DNA of 64,000 nt from Rhodopseudomonas telluris. Lineage in GTDB: Bacteria; Pseudomonadota; Alphaproteobacteria; Rhizobiales; Xanthobacteraceae. Below the pieces are notes generated by a model. It saw nothing but the letters and a program-made list of their open reading frames with translations, was not told the origin of the DNA and did no database searches. This document shows positions 1 through 8,916 of the stretch, piece by piece; position 1 is the stretch's first letter, and the number at the start of each line of letters is the position of its first letter. Made by a program: the position numbers and the translations under genes. Location: the NCBI RefSeq assembly GCF_042432815.1, contig NZ_JBHLWM010000005.1, positions 620,001 to 684,000 of the forward strand, in the 5' to 3' direction.

Positions 1-1382
1 GCGGCCGTGCCGGTGTTGCCGGCGTTCGGCGGGAAGTTGAACAGCACGATCGCGACCTTGCGATCCTTGCGCTCACTGCGGCGCAATGCGATCAGCCGCG
101 CGGTACGCGAGGCCAGCATCTCGGCGCGCTCGCCGCAGATATGCATGTCGCCGCCGGTCTCGCTGCGCTCGAACTTGCAGAATTTCTCGCAACCCGGGCA
201 CGCAACGTCGCCGCCGTCGGACCGGCCGCCATAGACCATCGGTCCGGACGAGCCGTCGAGTTCGGGGATCGCCACCATGATGGTGCTTTCCACCGGCATC
301 AGGCCGCGATCGGACGCCGCCCACTGCTCCAGCGTCTGGAATTCGACCGGATGCGCCGACAGATACGGCACGTCGAGCGCGGCCAGGATGTCCTCCGCCG
401 CCTTGGAGTCGTTGTAGGCCGGGCCGCCGACCAGCGAGAAGCCGGTGAGCGACACCACCGCATCGACCGTCGGACGGCCGTTGTGGATGAAGAACTTCTC
501 GATCGCGGGACGCTGATCGAGACCCGATGCGAACACCGGAACGACTCGCAGTCCCTTGGACTCGAACGCCTCGAGCATCCCGTCATAATGACCGGCATTG
601 CCGGCGAGCAGATAGGAGCGCAGCAGCAGCACGCCGACCGTGCCCTTGCTGTCGGCCGGGCCCGCCGGCAGCTTGTCCAGCGTCTCGGCGATCCGGCCCT
701 TCATCTTCGGATGATACACACCGATATCGGCGTAATCGATCGGCGGCTCGACCTTGACCGCGCCGCGCAGCGCCTTGCGCGGACCGTTCGCGTAGCGGTC
801 GATCAGCAGCCGCACCATATTGGCGATGTTCTGCTCGCAGCCGGCCAGCCAGTATTGCAGCGTCAGGAAGTAGGCGCGCATGTCTTGCGCGGTGCCGGGG
901 ATGAACCGCAGCAGCTTCGGGAGCTGCCGCAGCATCTTCATTTCGCCCTTGCCGGCGCTGCCTTCGTGCTTCTTGCCGCGCAGCTTCTTCAGCCAGTTGA
1001 TCATGCCGAGCGCTTCGGCGCTCATGTCGAACTTGCCGATGTGCGTAAGCTTCACGACCTCCGACGCCGACATGCAGCAGACCATCGCGTCACACTGCGT
1101 TCGGCGCGCCTGCAGCGCAGGAAGCACCGCGCGCACGTGATCGTCCATGAACAGCATGGTGGCGATGATAATGTCGCCAGTCGCGATGTCGGCGAGGCAG
1201 CGCTCGAGCGCATGGCCATCGCTGCCCCACTCGTCAGCCGAGTGCACGGTCAGATCGAGGCCGGGATAATCCTTGCGCAGCACGTTCCGTGCACGCGCGG
1301 CGGCTCCGGACAAATGGCTGTCCAGTGTGACGATGACGACCCGAACCGGAGTCTTGTCAGCGGGCGAAGTGCGCTTTGGCAT
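1..1382 (-). CDS. bchH: Magnesium chelatase subunit H (partial)
   Basis: This is the N-terminal 460 residues of the large magnesium chelatase subunit; the rest lies beyond the window start. BchH binds protoporphyrin IX and, with BchI and BchD, inserts Mg2+ in the first committed step of bacteriochlorophyll synthesis. The product begins MPKRTSPADKTPVRVVIV and contains family stretches such as VHSADEWGSDGHALERC and CPGCEKFCKF. The ATG at 1382 lies inside the 3' end of bchB: the two genes overlap by 26 nt in different frames, suggesting translational coupling. It is the last visible gene of the bchF-bchN-bchB-bchH run. Recognition is firm; the C-terminal half cannot be assessed. Confidence 0.95.
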   Translation of the reverse strand, partial: MPKRTSPADKTPVRVVIVTLDSHLSGAAARARNVLRKDYPGLDLTVHSADEWGSDGHALERCLADIATGDIIIATMLFMDDHVRAVLPALQARRTQCDAMVCCMSASEVVKLTHIGKFDMSAEALGMINWLKKLRGKKHEGSAGKGEMKMLRQLPKLLRFIPGTAQDMRAYFLTLQYWLAGCEQNIANMVRLLIDRYANGPRKALRGAVKVEPPIDYADIGVYHPKMKGRIAETLDKLPAGPADSKGTVGVLLLRSYLLAGNAGHYDGMLEAFESKGLRVVPVFASGLDQRPAIEKFFIHNGRPTVDAVVSLTGFSLVGGPAYNDSKAAEDILAALDVPYLSAHPVEFQTLEQWAASDRGLMPVESTIMVAIPELDGSSGPMVYGGRSDGGDVACPGCEKFCKFERSETGGDMHICGERAEMLASRTARLIALRRSERKDRKVAIVLFNFPPNAGNTGTA

Positions 1383-2976
1383 CGTACAAGGTCTCGACAG
1401 TAATGGTTGCGACGCCATTCTCGTTGGCGAATCGCTCGGTATTCCGGCGGGCTTTCCCGCGAACGAAGAATGGGATCTTCTGTAGTTCCTTTTCTGCTTC
1501 GGGAGCCCAAACCGCCCCCGTGGCCGCACCATTCGCAGCAGGCGAGACGGATGCTGCGTCGCGTGGAGCTGCCGCGCCTTGCGGCAGCGCAATTGCTACC
1601 TCGGCCATCTCGGGTGCCGACTGCGGCGCATGGGTGCCGAGATGCGACGGCAGCGCGCCGTCCTTGAATTCGAAATCGTCCTTGAACATCGTCAGCAGAT
1701 GTTCCTCCAGGCCCATCATCAGCGGATGGACCCAGGTGTCGAAGATCACATTGGCGCCTTCGAACCCCATCTGCGGCGCGTAGCGCGCGGGGAAATCCTG
1801 GACATGCACCGGCGCGGAGATCACCGCACACGGAACGCCGAGACGCTTGGCGATGTGGCGCTCCATCTGCGTGCCCAGCACCAGCTCGGGATGCAGCTCC
1901 GCCACCTTGGCTTCGACTTCGAGATAGTCGTCAGTGATCAGCGCTTCGACGCCGTATTTCGCCGCTGCCTCGCGAAGGTCGCGCCCGAATTCTCGGCTGT
2001 AGGTGCCGAGCCCGACCACCTTGAAGCCGAGTTCTTCCGACGCGATCCGCGCCGCGGCGATCGCGTGCGTAGCGTCGCCAAAGATGAAGACGCGCTTGTT
2101 GGTCAGGTAAGTCGAGTCGACCGAATGCGAGTACCATGGCAACCGGGTCGAGGCTGCGGCGAGCACCGGCTCGGGATCGACGCCGGCGAGACCGGCGACT
2201 TCGCGAATGAACTCGCGCGTTGCCGAGACGCCGATCGGAATCGTCTTGGTGAACGGCTGATGGAAGATGCGATGCAGCCAGGACGCCGCCTGCCCCGCGA
2301 TCTCCGGGTACAGCACGACGTTGAAGTCGGCATCGCCGAGCCGCGCGATGTCCGCCGGCGTGGCGCCCATCGGCGCGGCGACATTGACGTCGATGCCGAG
2401 CTGGCCGAGCAGCTTGGTGATTTCGGCGACGTCATCGCGATGACGGAAACCGAGCGCGGTCGGGCCCAGCAGATTGCATTTGGCGCGCGTACCCGGCGCA
2501 CGCTCGGCCCGCTTGGTGCCGGGCGCCGGCGCCCTCGGGCCGGCGAGCGCGCGCACGAGCTGATAGAACGTCTCCGATGCGCCCCAGTTTTCCTTGCGCT
2601 GATACGCCGGCAGATCGATCGGAATCACCGGGATCGGGAAGCCGAGCGACTTGGCCAGTCCGCCGGGATCGTCCTGGATCAGCGAGCCGGTGCAGGACGC
2701 GCCGACGATCATCGCCTGCGGCTGGAACCGCGCATAGGCTTCGCGCGCGGCGGTCATGAACAGTTCTGCGGTGTCCTTGCCGAGATCGCGCGCCGCGAAG
2801 GTCGTGTAGGTCACCGGCGGCCGCTTGGCGCGGCGTTCGATCATCGTGAACAAAAGATCGGCGTAGGTGTCGCCCTGCGGCGCGTGCAGCACGTAGTGCA
2901 AGCCTTCCATGCCGGTGGCGACGCGCATCGCGCCGACGTGGGGAGGTCCTTCATAGGTCCAGACGGTGAGCTGCAT
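1357..2976 (-). CDS. bchB: Dark-operative protochlorophyllide reductase subunit B
   Basis: This 539-aa protein is half of the NB heterotetramer of light-independent protochlorophyllide reductase, which reduces ring D of protochlorophyllide with electrons from BchL. It begins MQLTVWTYEGPPHVGAMRV. Asp36 is the unusual aspartate ligand of the NB [4Fe-4S] cluster known for this family, and GASCTGSLIQDDPGG supplies the expected cysteine region. An open frame continues upstream to 3186, but that extension is bchN antisense-like sequence of biased composition; the ATG at 2976 sits 1 nt after the bchN stop and gives the normal length. The 3' end overlaps bchH. The partner gene bchL is not in the window. 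Confidence 0.97.
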   Translation of the reverse strand: MQLTVWTYEGPPHVGAMRVATGMEGLHYVLHAPQGDTYADLLFTMIERRAKRPPVTYTTFAARDLGKDTAELFMTAAREAYARFQPQAMIVGASCTGSLIQDDPGGLAKSLGFPIPVIPIDLPAYQRKENWGASETFYQLVRALAGPRAPAPGTKRAERAPGTRAKCNLLGPTALGFRHRDDVAEITKLLGQLGIDVNVAAPMGATPADIARLGDADFNVVLYPEIAGQAASWLHRIFHQPFTKTIPIGVSATREFIREVAGLAGVDPEPVLAAASTRLPWYSHSVDSTYLTNKRVFIFGDATHAIAAARIASEELGFKVVGLGTYSREFGRDLREAAAKYGVEALITDDYLEVEAKVAELHPELVLGTQMERHIAKRLGVPCAVISAPVHVQDFPARYAPQMGFEGANVIFDTWVHPLMMGLEEHLLTMFKDDFEFKDGALPSHLGTHAPQSAPEMAEVAIALPQGAAAPRDAASVSPAANGAATGAVWAPEAEKELQKIPFFVRGKARRNTERFANENGVATITVETLYDAKAHFAR

Positions 2977-2977
2977 C

Positions 2978-4264
2978 TCAAGCCACCAGCTTGGCGCGGC
3001 GCACGAGCGGGCGCGCGAACAATTCAGCGAGGTCGGCCGCCTGCTCGTAGCCCTGGATCGGGGTGAACACGAGTTCGATCGACCATTTGGTCGTGATGCC
3101 CTCCGCCTCGAGCGGATTGGCGAGGCCGAGACCGCACACCGCGATATCGGGACGCGCCGCGCGGCAGCGGTCGAGCTGAAGATCAACGTCCTGGCCTTCG
3201 GTCAGGGCAACATCGAGCGGCAACATCTTCAGCTCTTCGGCCAGATGCTCGCGATGCAGATAGGGCGTTGCGACTTCGACGAGCTGCATCGCCAGCTCAC
3301 GCGACAGGAACCGCGCCAACGGAATTTCGAGCTGGGAGTCGGGGAAGAAGAAAATGCGCCGACCAGCGAGTTCGGTCTTATATGCCGCCAGCGCGCGCTC
3401 GGCGCGGGCGCGGTTCGGCTCGGTGACCTTGTCGAATTCAGCAGGCGACACACCGAACGCATCGGCCGCGGCACGCAGCCACGCCGTTGTGCCTTCGACG
3501 CCGAGCGGGAAAGGCGCGACGAGCCGCTTGGCGCCGCGCTCCTGCAGCGCGCGCACCGTATCCGGCAGGAACGGCTGAGCCATCAGGATCTTGGTATTCG
3601 GACCGACGCTCGGCAGCGCGGTCGATCTGCGCGGCGGAAAGAAAGCGACCGGACCGATGCCGAGCGCATCGAACATCCGCTTGAACTGATCTTCGACCAC
3701 GTCGGCGAGCGAGCCGATAACGAGCAGCGACGGCGTGTCGTCCTGCGCGGCCGGTAGGGCCGGTACCAGCGACGCCAAGCAGGCATCTTCGCCTTGGGTG
3801 AAGGTCGTCTCGATGCCACTGCCCGAGTAATGCAGGATGCGAACGTCGGGGGAGAACCGCTGCGACAGCCGCAACGCCGCGCGCGAGAGGTCGAGCTTGA
3901 TCACTTCCGACGGGCACGAGCCAACCAGGAACAGCAGCTTGATATCGGGACGACGCGCCAGCAACTGCGTCACCACGCGATCGAGCTCGTCATTCGCGTC
4001 GGTGAGACCGGCGAGATCCTTCTCTTCCATGATGGCTGTGCCGAAGCGCGGCTCGGCGAAGATCATCACGCCTGCGGCCGACTGAATCAGATGTGCGCAG
4101 GTGCGCGAGCCGACAACGAGGAAGAACGCGTCCTGAATTTTCCGGTGCAGCCAGACGATGCCCGTGAGTCCGCAGAATACCTCGCGCTGCCCGCTTTCGG
4201 TACGAACTTCACGGGTCGTCGGATCGGCCGTCGGAGCGGCGCAAGGAGCGACATGCACGGTCAT
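2978..4264 (-). CDS. bchN: Dark-operative protochlorophyllide reductase subunit N
   Basis: This 428-aa protein is the N subunit of light-independent protochlorophyllide reductase, related to nitrogenase NifD/NifE. Cys31 (REVFCGLTG), Cys56 (GSRTCAHLI) and Cys117 (LVGSCPSEV) match the three cysteines that, with Asp36 of BchB, hold the intersubunit [4Fe-4S] cluster. The length is normal. The start ATG overlaps the bchF stop by 4 nt (ATGA), and only one base separates its stop from the bchB start, so bchF-bchN-bchB-bchH is clearly one transcription unit. Confidence 0.97.
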   Translation of the reverse strand: MTVHVAPCAAPTADPTTREVRTESGQREVFCGLTGIVWLHRKIQDAFFLVVGSRTCAHLIQSAAGVMIFAEPRFGTAIMEEKDLAGLTDANDELDRVVTQLLARRPDIKLLFLVGSCPSEVIKLDLSRAALRLSQRFSPDVRILHYSGSGIETTFTQGEDACLASLVPALPAAQDDTPSLLVIGSLADVVEDQFKRMFDALGIGPVAFFPPRRSTALPSVGPNTKILMAQPFLPDTVRALQERGAKRLVAPFPLGVEGTTAWLRAAADAFGVSPAEFDKVTEPNRARAERALAAYKTELAGRRIFFFPDSQLEIPLARFLSRELAMQLVEVATPYLHREHLAEELKMLPLDVALTEGQDVDLQLDRCRAARPDIAVCGLGLANPLEAEGITTKWSIELVFTPIQGYEQAADLAELFARPLVRRAKLVA

Positions 4265-4746
4265 GCGCGGCTCCCGGACACATCAGCGACGCCCATCGCC
4301 GCAATCCGCTCATCGCGGCGCGCGGCACGAAGCTTGAGCACGAACTGCGTGGCATTGACGACGTAGGTCGCGTAGGCGGCGAGCGCGACCAGCATTTGCT
4401 GGCGCGGATCGCCGAGGCCGGCGAACAGCATCACCAAATAAGCGGTGTGCAGAGCCAGCACCAGGAAACTGAAGACATCTTCCCAGAAGAAGGCCGGCGC
4501 AAACAGGTAGCAGCCGAAGACTTCCTTCTCCCAGATCGCTCCGGTGACCATGATGGTGTAGAGCACCAGCGTTTTGATCACCACCGAGGCGGTCGCAACG
4601 GTGTAACCGTCCCCCGTCCAGAGATAGCGGACCACGAGTCCGAGGCTGATCAGGAAGACCAAAAACTGCACCGGGGCCAAAATGCCCTGTACCAGGGTCC
4701 ATTTTGTTGCATCGCGGCGAACACGTTCTTCGGGCGTGTAGAGCAT
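4261..4746 (-). CDS. bchF: 3-vinyl bacteriochlorophyllide hydratase
   Basis: The 161-aa product hydrates the C3 vinyl group of (bacterio)chlorophyllide to hydroxyethyl, which BchC later oxidises. It begins MLYTPEERVRRDATKWTLVQ and has about four hydrophobic membrane segments, as in the family. The frame stays open to a GTG at 4953, which also has a plausible AGGGAG site, giving a 230-aa form with a non-conserved leader. I prefer the ATG at 4746: it has AAGG six bases upstream, gives the usual family length, and leaves the TGT-N12-ACA operator at 4833-4850 outside the coding region. First gene of the operon with bchN, bchB and bchH. Confidence 0.93.
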   Translation of the reverse strand: MLYTPEERVRRDATKWTLVQGILAPVQFLVFLISLGLVVRYLWTGDGYTVATASVVIKTLVLYTIMVTGAIWEKEVFGCYLFAPAFFWEDVFSFLVLALHTAYLVMLFAGLGDPRQQMLVALAAYATYVVNATQFVLKLRAARRDERIAAMGVADVSGSRA

Positions 4747-4832
4747 CTTAAGCCTTTGCGAAGGCTTCTGAACGCCCGTTCCCACAGCGCCAAAACCATG
4801 CGGCGCTGCAGCAGATGTTTTGACGCCATCGA

Positions 4833-4850
4833 TGTAAAGAATGTTTGACA
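4833..4850. promoter_or_regulatory. PpsR/CrtJ operator upstream of bchF
   Basis: The sequence TGTAAAGAATGTTTGACA fits the TGT-N12-ACA consensus exactly. It lies about 87 bp before the preferred bchF start. PpsR/CrtJ repressors bind such palindromes before bch and crt genes in purple bacteria. No second box lies 8 bp away here. If the long bchF form were real, this box would be inside the coding region. Confidence 0.55.
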
Positions 4851-5008
4851 CATCCCGGTCGCGGTGATGCGATACCGACGGATGCGAGGAAGAGGCAGGC
4901 ACCATCGCACCAAGACCCTCATTTTCTTGATCTGATGCTTTTCTGATGTGCACCGCGCCACTCCCTAAGTGCGGCTGATCGACAAAGGCTAGTCCCCGAC
5001 GATGAGAC

Positions 5009-5042
5009 TGTCAACCAAACCATACGTAAATTAAACTTGACG
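5009..5042. promoter_or_regulatory. Two degenerate PpsR-like boxes in the bchF-ppaA gap
   Basis: Two abutting near-matches occur between the divergent bchF and ppaA genes: TGT-N12-ACG at 5009-5026 (one mismatch) and CGT-N12-ACG at 5025-5042 (two mismatches). The stretch is AT-rich compared with its surroundings, as promoters in this genome appear to be. Suggestive only. Confidence 0.35.
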
Positions 5043-5085
5043 GTCGAGAGGCCGGTCGGGTTATCTGAGGAGAAGGGGGTATCTA

Positions 5086-5973
5086 ATGACCAACCGGAAA
5101 GAGCTCTCGATCTCGAATGTCACCGCGACCGATCGACCCCGATTACCTGTGGCGCCTTTGGACTTTTCGCCGCCCGAGCCGATCTGGCGATACCGGGCGC
5201 CGATAGCCGGCGATGGCATTGCGCGCTCGATCCACACTCAGATACTCCCCAAAGTTGGCCTTGCGCTGCGCTCCATGTCCTTCCCGAAAACTCCGGCGCC
5301 GGCTGAACCGGCCGCACCGTTCGAAGTGCAGCAGTTCACACTTCTGATCGTCAGCGCCGACGAACGTGCCGCCTTCGCTTATGTTGAGAATCTTATCTCG
5401 CGAGGCACGCCAACTGATTTGATCTTCCTCAACCTGCTCGCGCCGGTCGCGCGGCGGCTCGGCGAGATGTGGGAAGACGACACGACCGACTTTGCAAACG
5501 TGACGCTCGGTGTGAGCCGTCTCCAACGAATCCTGCGCTCCATCGGCGAAAACTATCTGGAAGCGAACGACGTTCAGCGCATCGGCGCCGTGCTGCTCAC
5601 GACGATCCCCGGCGAACAGCACAGCTTCGGCCTGGCCATGGTTGCGGAATTCTTCCGGCACGATGGCTGGGATATCTGCATGGGGCCGTTCGGTTCGCAT
5701 CGTGAGCTTGCATCGCTGGTCGCGGAACGCTGGTTTGATCTGGTCGGCTTCTCGGTCACCAGTGACCGGCGGCTCGACGAGCTGAAGCGGCTGATTCAGG
5801 ACATCCGTCGCGAATCCCGCAATCGCCGGATCGGCATCATCGTTGGCGGCCCAATCCTGGTTGATCGGCCGGAACTTGCAAACACGCTGGGCGCCGACAT
5901 GAGCGCCACTGACGGCGCTCATGCGCCGCAGCTTGCACGGGCGCTTCTGCCGATGCTGAAGGGACGCGGCTGA
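5086..5973 (+). CDS. ppaA: Cobalamin-binding photosynthesis regulator PpaA/AerR
   Basis: This 295-aa soluble protein belongs to the AerR/PpaA family of B12-dependent regulators that modulate PpsR/CrtJ. Residues about 85-160 form the helical cap (ARRLGEMWEDDTTDFANVTLG). From about 165 a Rossmann-type cobalamin-binding domain follows, with GEQHSFGLAMVAEFF; His179 corresponds to the cobalt-ligating histidine of AerR. The ATG at 5086 has a strong GGAGAAGGGG site. It is divergent from bchF and 66 bp upstream of the heme oxygenase gene, so the two may be co-transcribed. Family assignment is strong; whether it activates or antagonises PpsR here is inferred from relatives. Confidence 0.9.
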   Translation: MTNRKELSISNVTATDRPRLPVAPLDFSPPEPIWRYRAPIAGDGIARSIHTQILPKVGLALRSMSFPKTPAPAEPAAPFEVQQFTLLIVSADERAAFAYVENLISRGTPTDLIFLNLLAPVARRLGEMWEDDTTDFANVTLGVSRLQRILRSIGENYLEANDVQRIGAVLLTTIPGEQHSFGLAMVAEFFRHDGWDICMGPFGSHRELASLVAERWFDLVGFSVTSDRRLDELKRLIQDIRRESRNRRIGIIVGGPILVDRPELANTLGADMSATDGAHAPQLARALLPMLKGRG

Positions 5974-6039
5974 GGCTGTTGTGCATTCGCCGGCTCGCGT
6001 TGGCTCTGCTATAAGGCAGCGTCAAGCCGGGGAGTTGAA

Positions 6040-6717
6040 ATGGCCGCAGTTATCGCGGAGAGCGCCGCACCGAGCGTCGTGACCGCCCTCTACGTTCGAA
6101 CGAAAGCGTTACATCTCGAAGCCGAGCGCACCGGGTTCATCGCCGACATGCTGCGCGGCGCTGGCAGCCGGCGCGGTTATGCGCTGCTGCTGCGCAATCT
6201 TCACCCTGCCTATCGCGAGATCGAAGACGGTCTCGAGCGTCATCGCGACAATCCAATCCTGGCGCCGCTGGCGCATTATCGACTCGCACGAACGGCGACA
6301 ATCGAAGCCGACCTAGCAGCGCTGGTGGAGCTGAACGGCGATGACCAGCCGCCGCTGTTGCCGGAGGGCGAGGCCTATGCGCGCACCATCGCGCAAGCCG
6401 CCGAGGGCGACGGCAGTCGGCTGATTGCGCACGCCTACACGCGCTATCTCGGCGACCTCAATGGCGGACAGATCGTGAAGCGGCTGCTGGAGAAATCGCT
6501 CGGCCTCGGTACGCGAGAGCTGACGCATTACGATTTCTCGGCAGTCGCCGAGCCGGCGACATTGAAGGCCGGCTATCGCCACGCCTTGGAGCTGGCCGGT
6601 GCCGCAGCGCCGGATCCCGAGGCGATCATTGCAGAAGGCGCACTGGCCTTCGAATGCAACATCGCGCTGTCGATCGCGGTGCAGCGCAGCCTTGCCGGCG
6701 AGCCAGCAAAGACCTGA
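6040..6717 (+). CDS. hmuO: Heme oxygenase (biliverdin supply for bacteriophytochrome)
   Basis: The 225-aa product opens heme to biliverdin, CO and iron. His25 in TKALHLEAERTGF is the expected proximal heme ligand, and AYTRYLGDLNGGQ is the distal-helix signature of the family. It ends exactly where the convergent bphP gene ends: the two stop codons abut at 6717/6718. Biliverdin is the chromophore of bacteriophytochromes, so it most likely supplies BphP. The start ATG follows GGGGAG by seven bases. Confidence 0.93.
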   Translation: MAAVIAESAAPSVVTALYVRTKALHLEAERTGFIADMLRGAGSRRGYALLLRNLHPAYREIEDGLERHRDNPILAPLAHYRLARTATIEADLAALVELNGDDQPPLLPEGEAYARTIAQAAEGDGSRLIAHAYTRYLGDLNGGQIVKRLLEKSLGLGTRELTHYDFSAVAEPATLKAGYRHALELAGAAAPDPEAIIAEGALAFECNIALSIAVQRSLAGEPAKT

Positions 6718-8916
6718 TTACTTCTTTGGCTTGCGAGGCTTGCTTGCGGCCTGATCCGCCGAGGTGCGTGAAGCATGCAGCAGCAGGTGCTGCAGCACTT
6801 CAGCAGTCCGCAATGTGGAATCGCGGACGCCCTCGAGCATATCGGCGATCCGTCCGGTCTCGACCCCGTAGGTGATTTCCAGCGCGGCAAGCTGCGCGTT
6901 CTCCACGACGGAGGACAGCAGATTCTGGTAGACGAGGCCGGTTTGCGCGTCGAGCCGCAAGCCACTGACGCGGCTGCTCTCGAGGATGCCTTCCTGAAAT
7001 CGGCCACGCGCCGCTTCCGCGGCCCGTCGGTCGGCGTTGTCATTGAAGATCAGCACGAAGCCGAGCGCGCGATCGCGCGAGGGTACAACGGGGTCCGCCC
7101 GCACCACCAGCGACCGCGTTTCGCCGCCGGGCCCCCGCAACATCAGTTCACCGCGCCAGGCACGCTGCCGCTCGATCAACTCTCCGATGCTGCGCCTGAA
7201 GTCGAAGGGATCGAGAAACGCCAGCGCCAGATCCTCGAGCCGATGAACGGGCGGATAGCCCTGCGGCAGCATCGCGGTGAACGCGCCGTTAATCAGAAGG
7301 ATCTTGCCTTCAATGTCCGCGATCACCACCGGATGATCCGATGTCGCGACCTGACGGGAGAACTGATCGAGTTGCTCCTGGGCGATGAGCGTCCGCACCG
7401 CGCGAAACTGCAGAACGATGTCGGCCACCGACTGGCCGATCGTCCGCGCCGCCGCAAGATCGGCCGGCGTCCACGGATCGGACGTGCCCTCCACCACCTG
7501 ATTCCATTTCGCGAAGGAGCGGCGCGGCGACAAATCGGCCGGAGTGTTGCCAATCACGAACGGCTTCTTCGGGTCTCCGCCCCAGGTAACGGTGCGCACG
7601 CGCTCCGGCCTGAACCACATCAGGAATTCGCCAGGATGGTTCGAGACAGGTGCCGCGGCGAGGCCGCTGGCGACTGCCGTCAGCGGCGAGAAATCACGGA
7701 CGTCGAGACCTAACGACGAGGTCGAGAGGACGGACGCACGCGGCTGCTTGGTGAGCCAGGCGGCGATCTCGCGGATGTCGTGCGTGCCTGGGACCTCACC
7801 GATGGTGGCCACCTGCCCTTCATAGACGAGCGCGGCACCGCTGGCCCGGACCGGCTGCAGGATCGACTGCGACGCATCGAAGATGGCCGCGCGCCAGTCG
7901 CCCTCGCGCGAGATCGCCTCGATCATGCGCTGCTCGAGCCGCTGCACGAACAGCTCGGACTGGCTCTGGGCGAAGCTCTCCAGCGCGGTGATGCGAGTCG
8001 CGATCGCCTCAGCGAGCAGCTCACAAACTGCGCGCAGTTCGAAATGAATGAAGCGCGGCTGATAATGATGGCAGGCGACGAGGCCCCAGAGCTTGCCGCC
8101 GACCATCAGCGACACGACCAGAGTGGCGCGCACGCCCATGTTCTTCAAATACTGAAGATGGATCGGCGACATCGACCGGAGGAAGCAACTCGACATGTCG
8201 AGGTCGCGTCCCGTGAGCGGCGACAGCCGCGGCTGCAGCGGGACCGGCTCATAGCCGACATCGACCAATACGCGCACCCGCTGGCGCTCGTAGAGCCGCC
8301 GGGCCATCTGCGGGATATCGGAAGCGGGATAGCGATTGCCGAGATAGGATTCGAGCCCGGCCGTGTGGCGCTCGGAAAAGACCTCGCCATGGCCTTCTTC
8401 ATCGAACCGATAGACCATCACCCGGTCGTATCCGGTGCGCTCCTGAAACAGCAGCGCGGCTTCATCACACAGGCTACGGATCGAATTGGAAGTTCTGATC
8501 TTGTCGAGCGCCTGTCCGACAGTGGTCTGGAGGTCGAGCGGCGGCCCCGCGCGCTCGAGCTCGATGATCAATCCGCCTTCGGGTGGCCGGTGGATCAGCC
8601 CGTCGAATTCGATGCTCGGCTTGCCGATCCGACAACGCACTGCGACCGGAATGCCTTCGAGCGTCGGATCGAGATGCGGCAGAATGCGAATCAGCAGATC
8701 GCCTTCGAGGTCCGAGAGCGGCAGCCCCAGCACCCGGGTGACGTTCAAAAACTCCGCAGCATTGGCGCTGGCCTGGATGACGCGATGATCCGGCTCGCTG
8801 ACGACCAATAGCGCGCCGTGCGGCTGAATCGAGGCCGCAAGGTGAATCTGTTCCTGTTCGCAGTTCGAAAGGTCGGCGGTTCCGAATGCGGGCAAGCTGG
8901 TCGGTTGAACGGCCAA
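6718..8916 (-). CDS. bphP1: Bacteriophytochrome without kinase domain (BphP1 type)
   Basis: This 732-aa red/far-red photoreceptor has an N-terminal PAS domain (about 20-125), GAF (about 145-310) with YPASDIP at 197-202, and PHY (about 325-500) with PRRSF at 464-468. A second PAS domain (about 520-640) and a short helical C-terminus follow. Cys19 in NCEQEQIHLAASIQPHG is the biliverdin attachment site. The C-terminus lacks the H-box and ATP-binding motifs of histidine kinases, as in the R. palustris/Bradyrhizobium receptors that act by binding PpsR directly. The likely start is a TTG immediately after the ppsR2 stop, so the two genes are coupled. Confidence 0.93.
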   Translation of the reverse strand: MAVQPTSLPAFGTADLSNCEQEQIHLAASIQPHGALLVVSEPDHRVIQASANAAEFLNVTRVLGLPLSDLEGDLLIRILPHLDPTLEGIPVAVRCRIGKPSIEFDGLIHRPPEGGLIIELERAGPPLDLQTTVGQALDKIRTSNSIRSLCDEAALLFQERTGYDRVMVYRFDEEGHGEVFSERHTAGLESYLGNRYPASDIPQMARRLYERQRVRVLVDVGYEPVPLQPRLSPLTGRDLDMSSCFLRSMSPIHLQYLKNMGVRATLVVSLMVGGKLWGLVACHHYQPRFIHFELRAVCELLAEAIATRITALESFAQSQSELFVQRLEQRMIEAISREGDWRAAIFDASQSILQPVRASGAALVYEGQVATIGEVPGTHDIREIAAWLTKQPRASVLSTSSLGLDVRDFSPLTAVASGLAAAPVSNHPGEFLMWFRPERVRTVTWGGDPKKPFVIGNTPADLSPRRSFAKWNQVVEGTSDPWTPADLAAARTIGQSVADIVLQFRAVRTLIAQEQLDQFSRQVATSDHPVVIADIEGKILLINGAFTAMLPQGYPPVHRLEDLALAFLDPFDFRRSIGELIERQRAWRGELMLRGPGGETRSLVVRADPVVPSRDRALGFVLIFNDNADRRAAEAARGRFQEGILESSRVSGLRLDAQTGLVYQNLLSSVVENAQLAALEITYGVETGRIADMLEGVRDSTLRTAEVLQHLLLHASRTSADQAASKPRKPKK

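Noticed and set aside
141..1403. Long plus-strand open frame antisense to bchH (and similar frames opposite bchB, bchP, bch2, BphP and the RND pump)
   Set aside because: Arginine/histidine/glutamine-rich shadow translations expected in GC-rich coding DNA; the minus strand encodes recognised proteins over the same interval.
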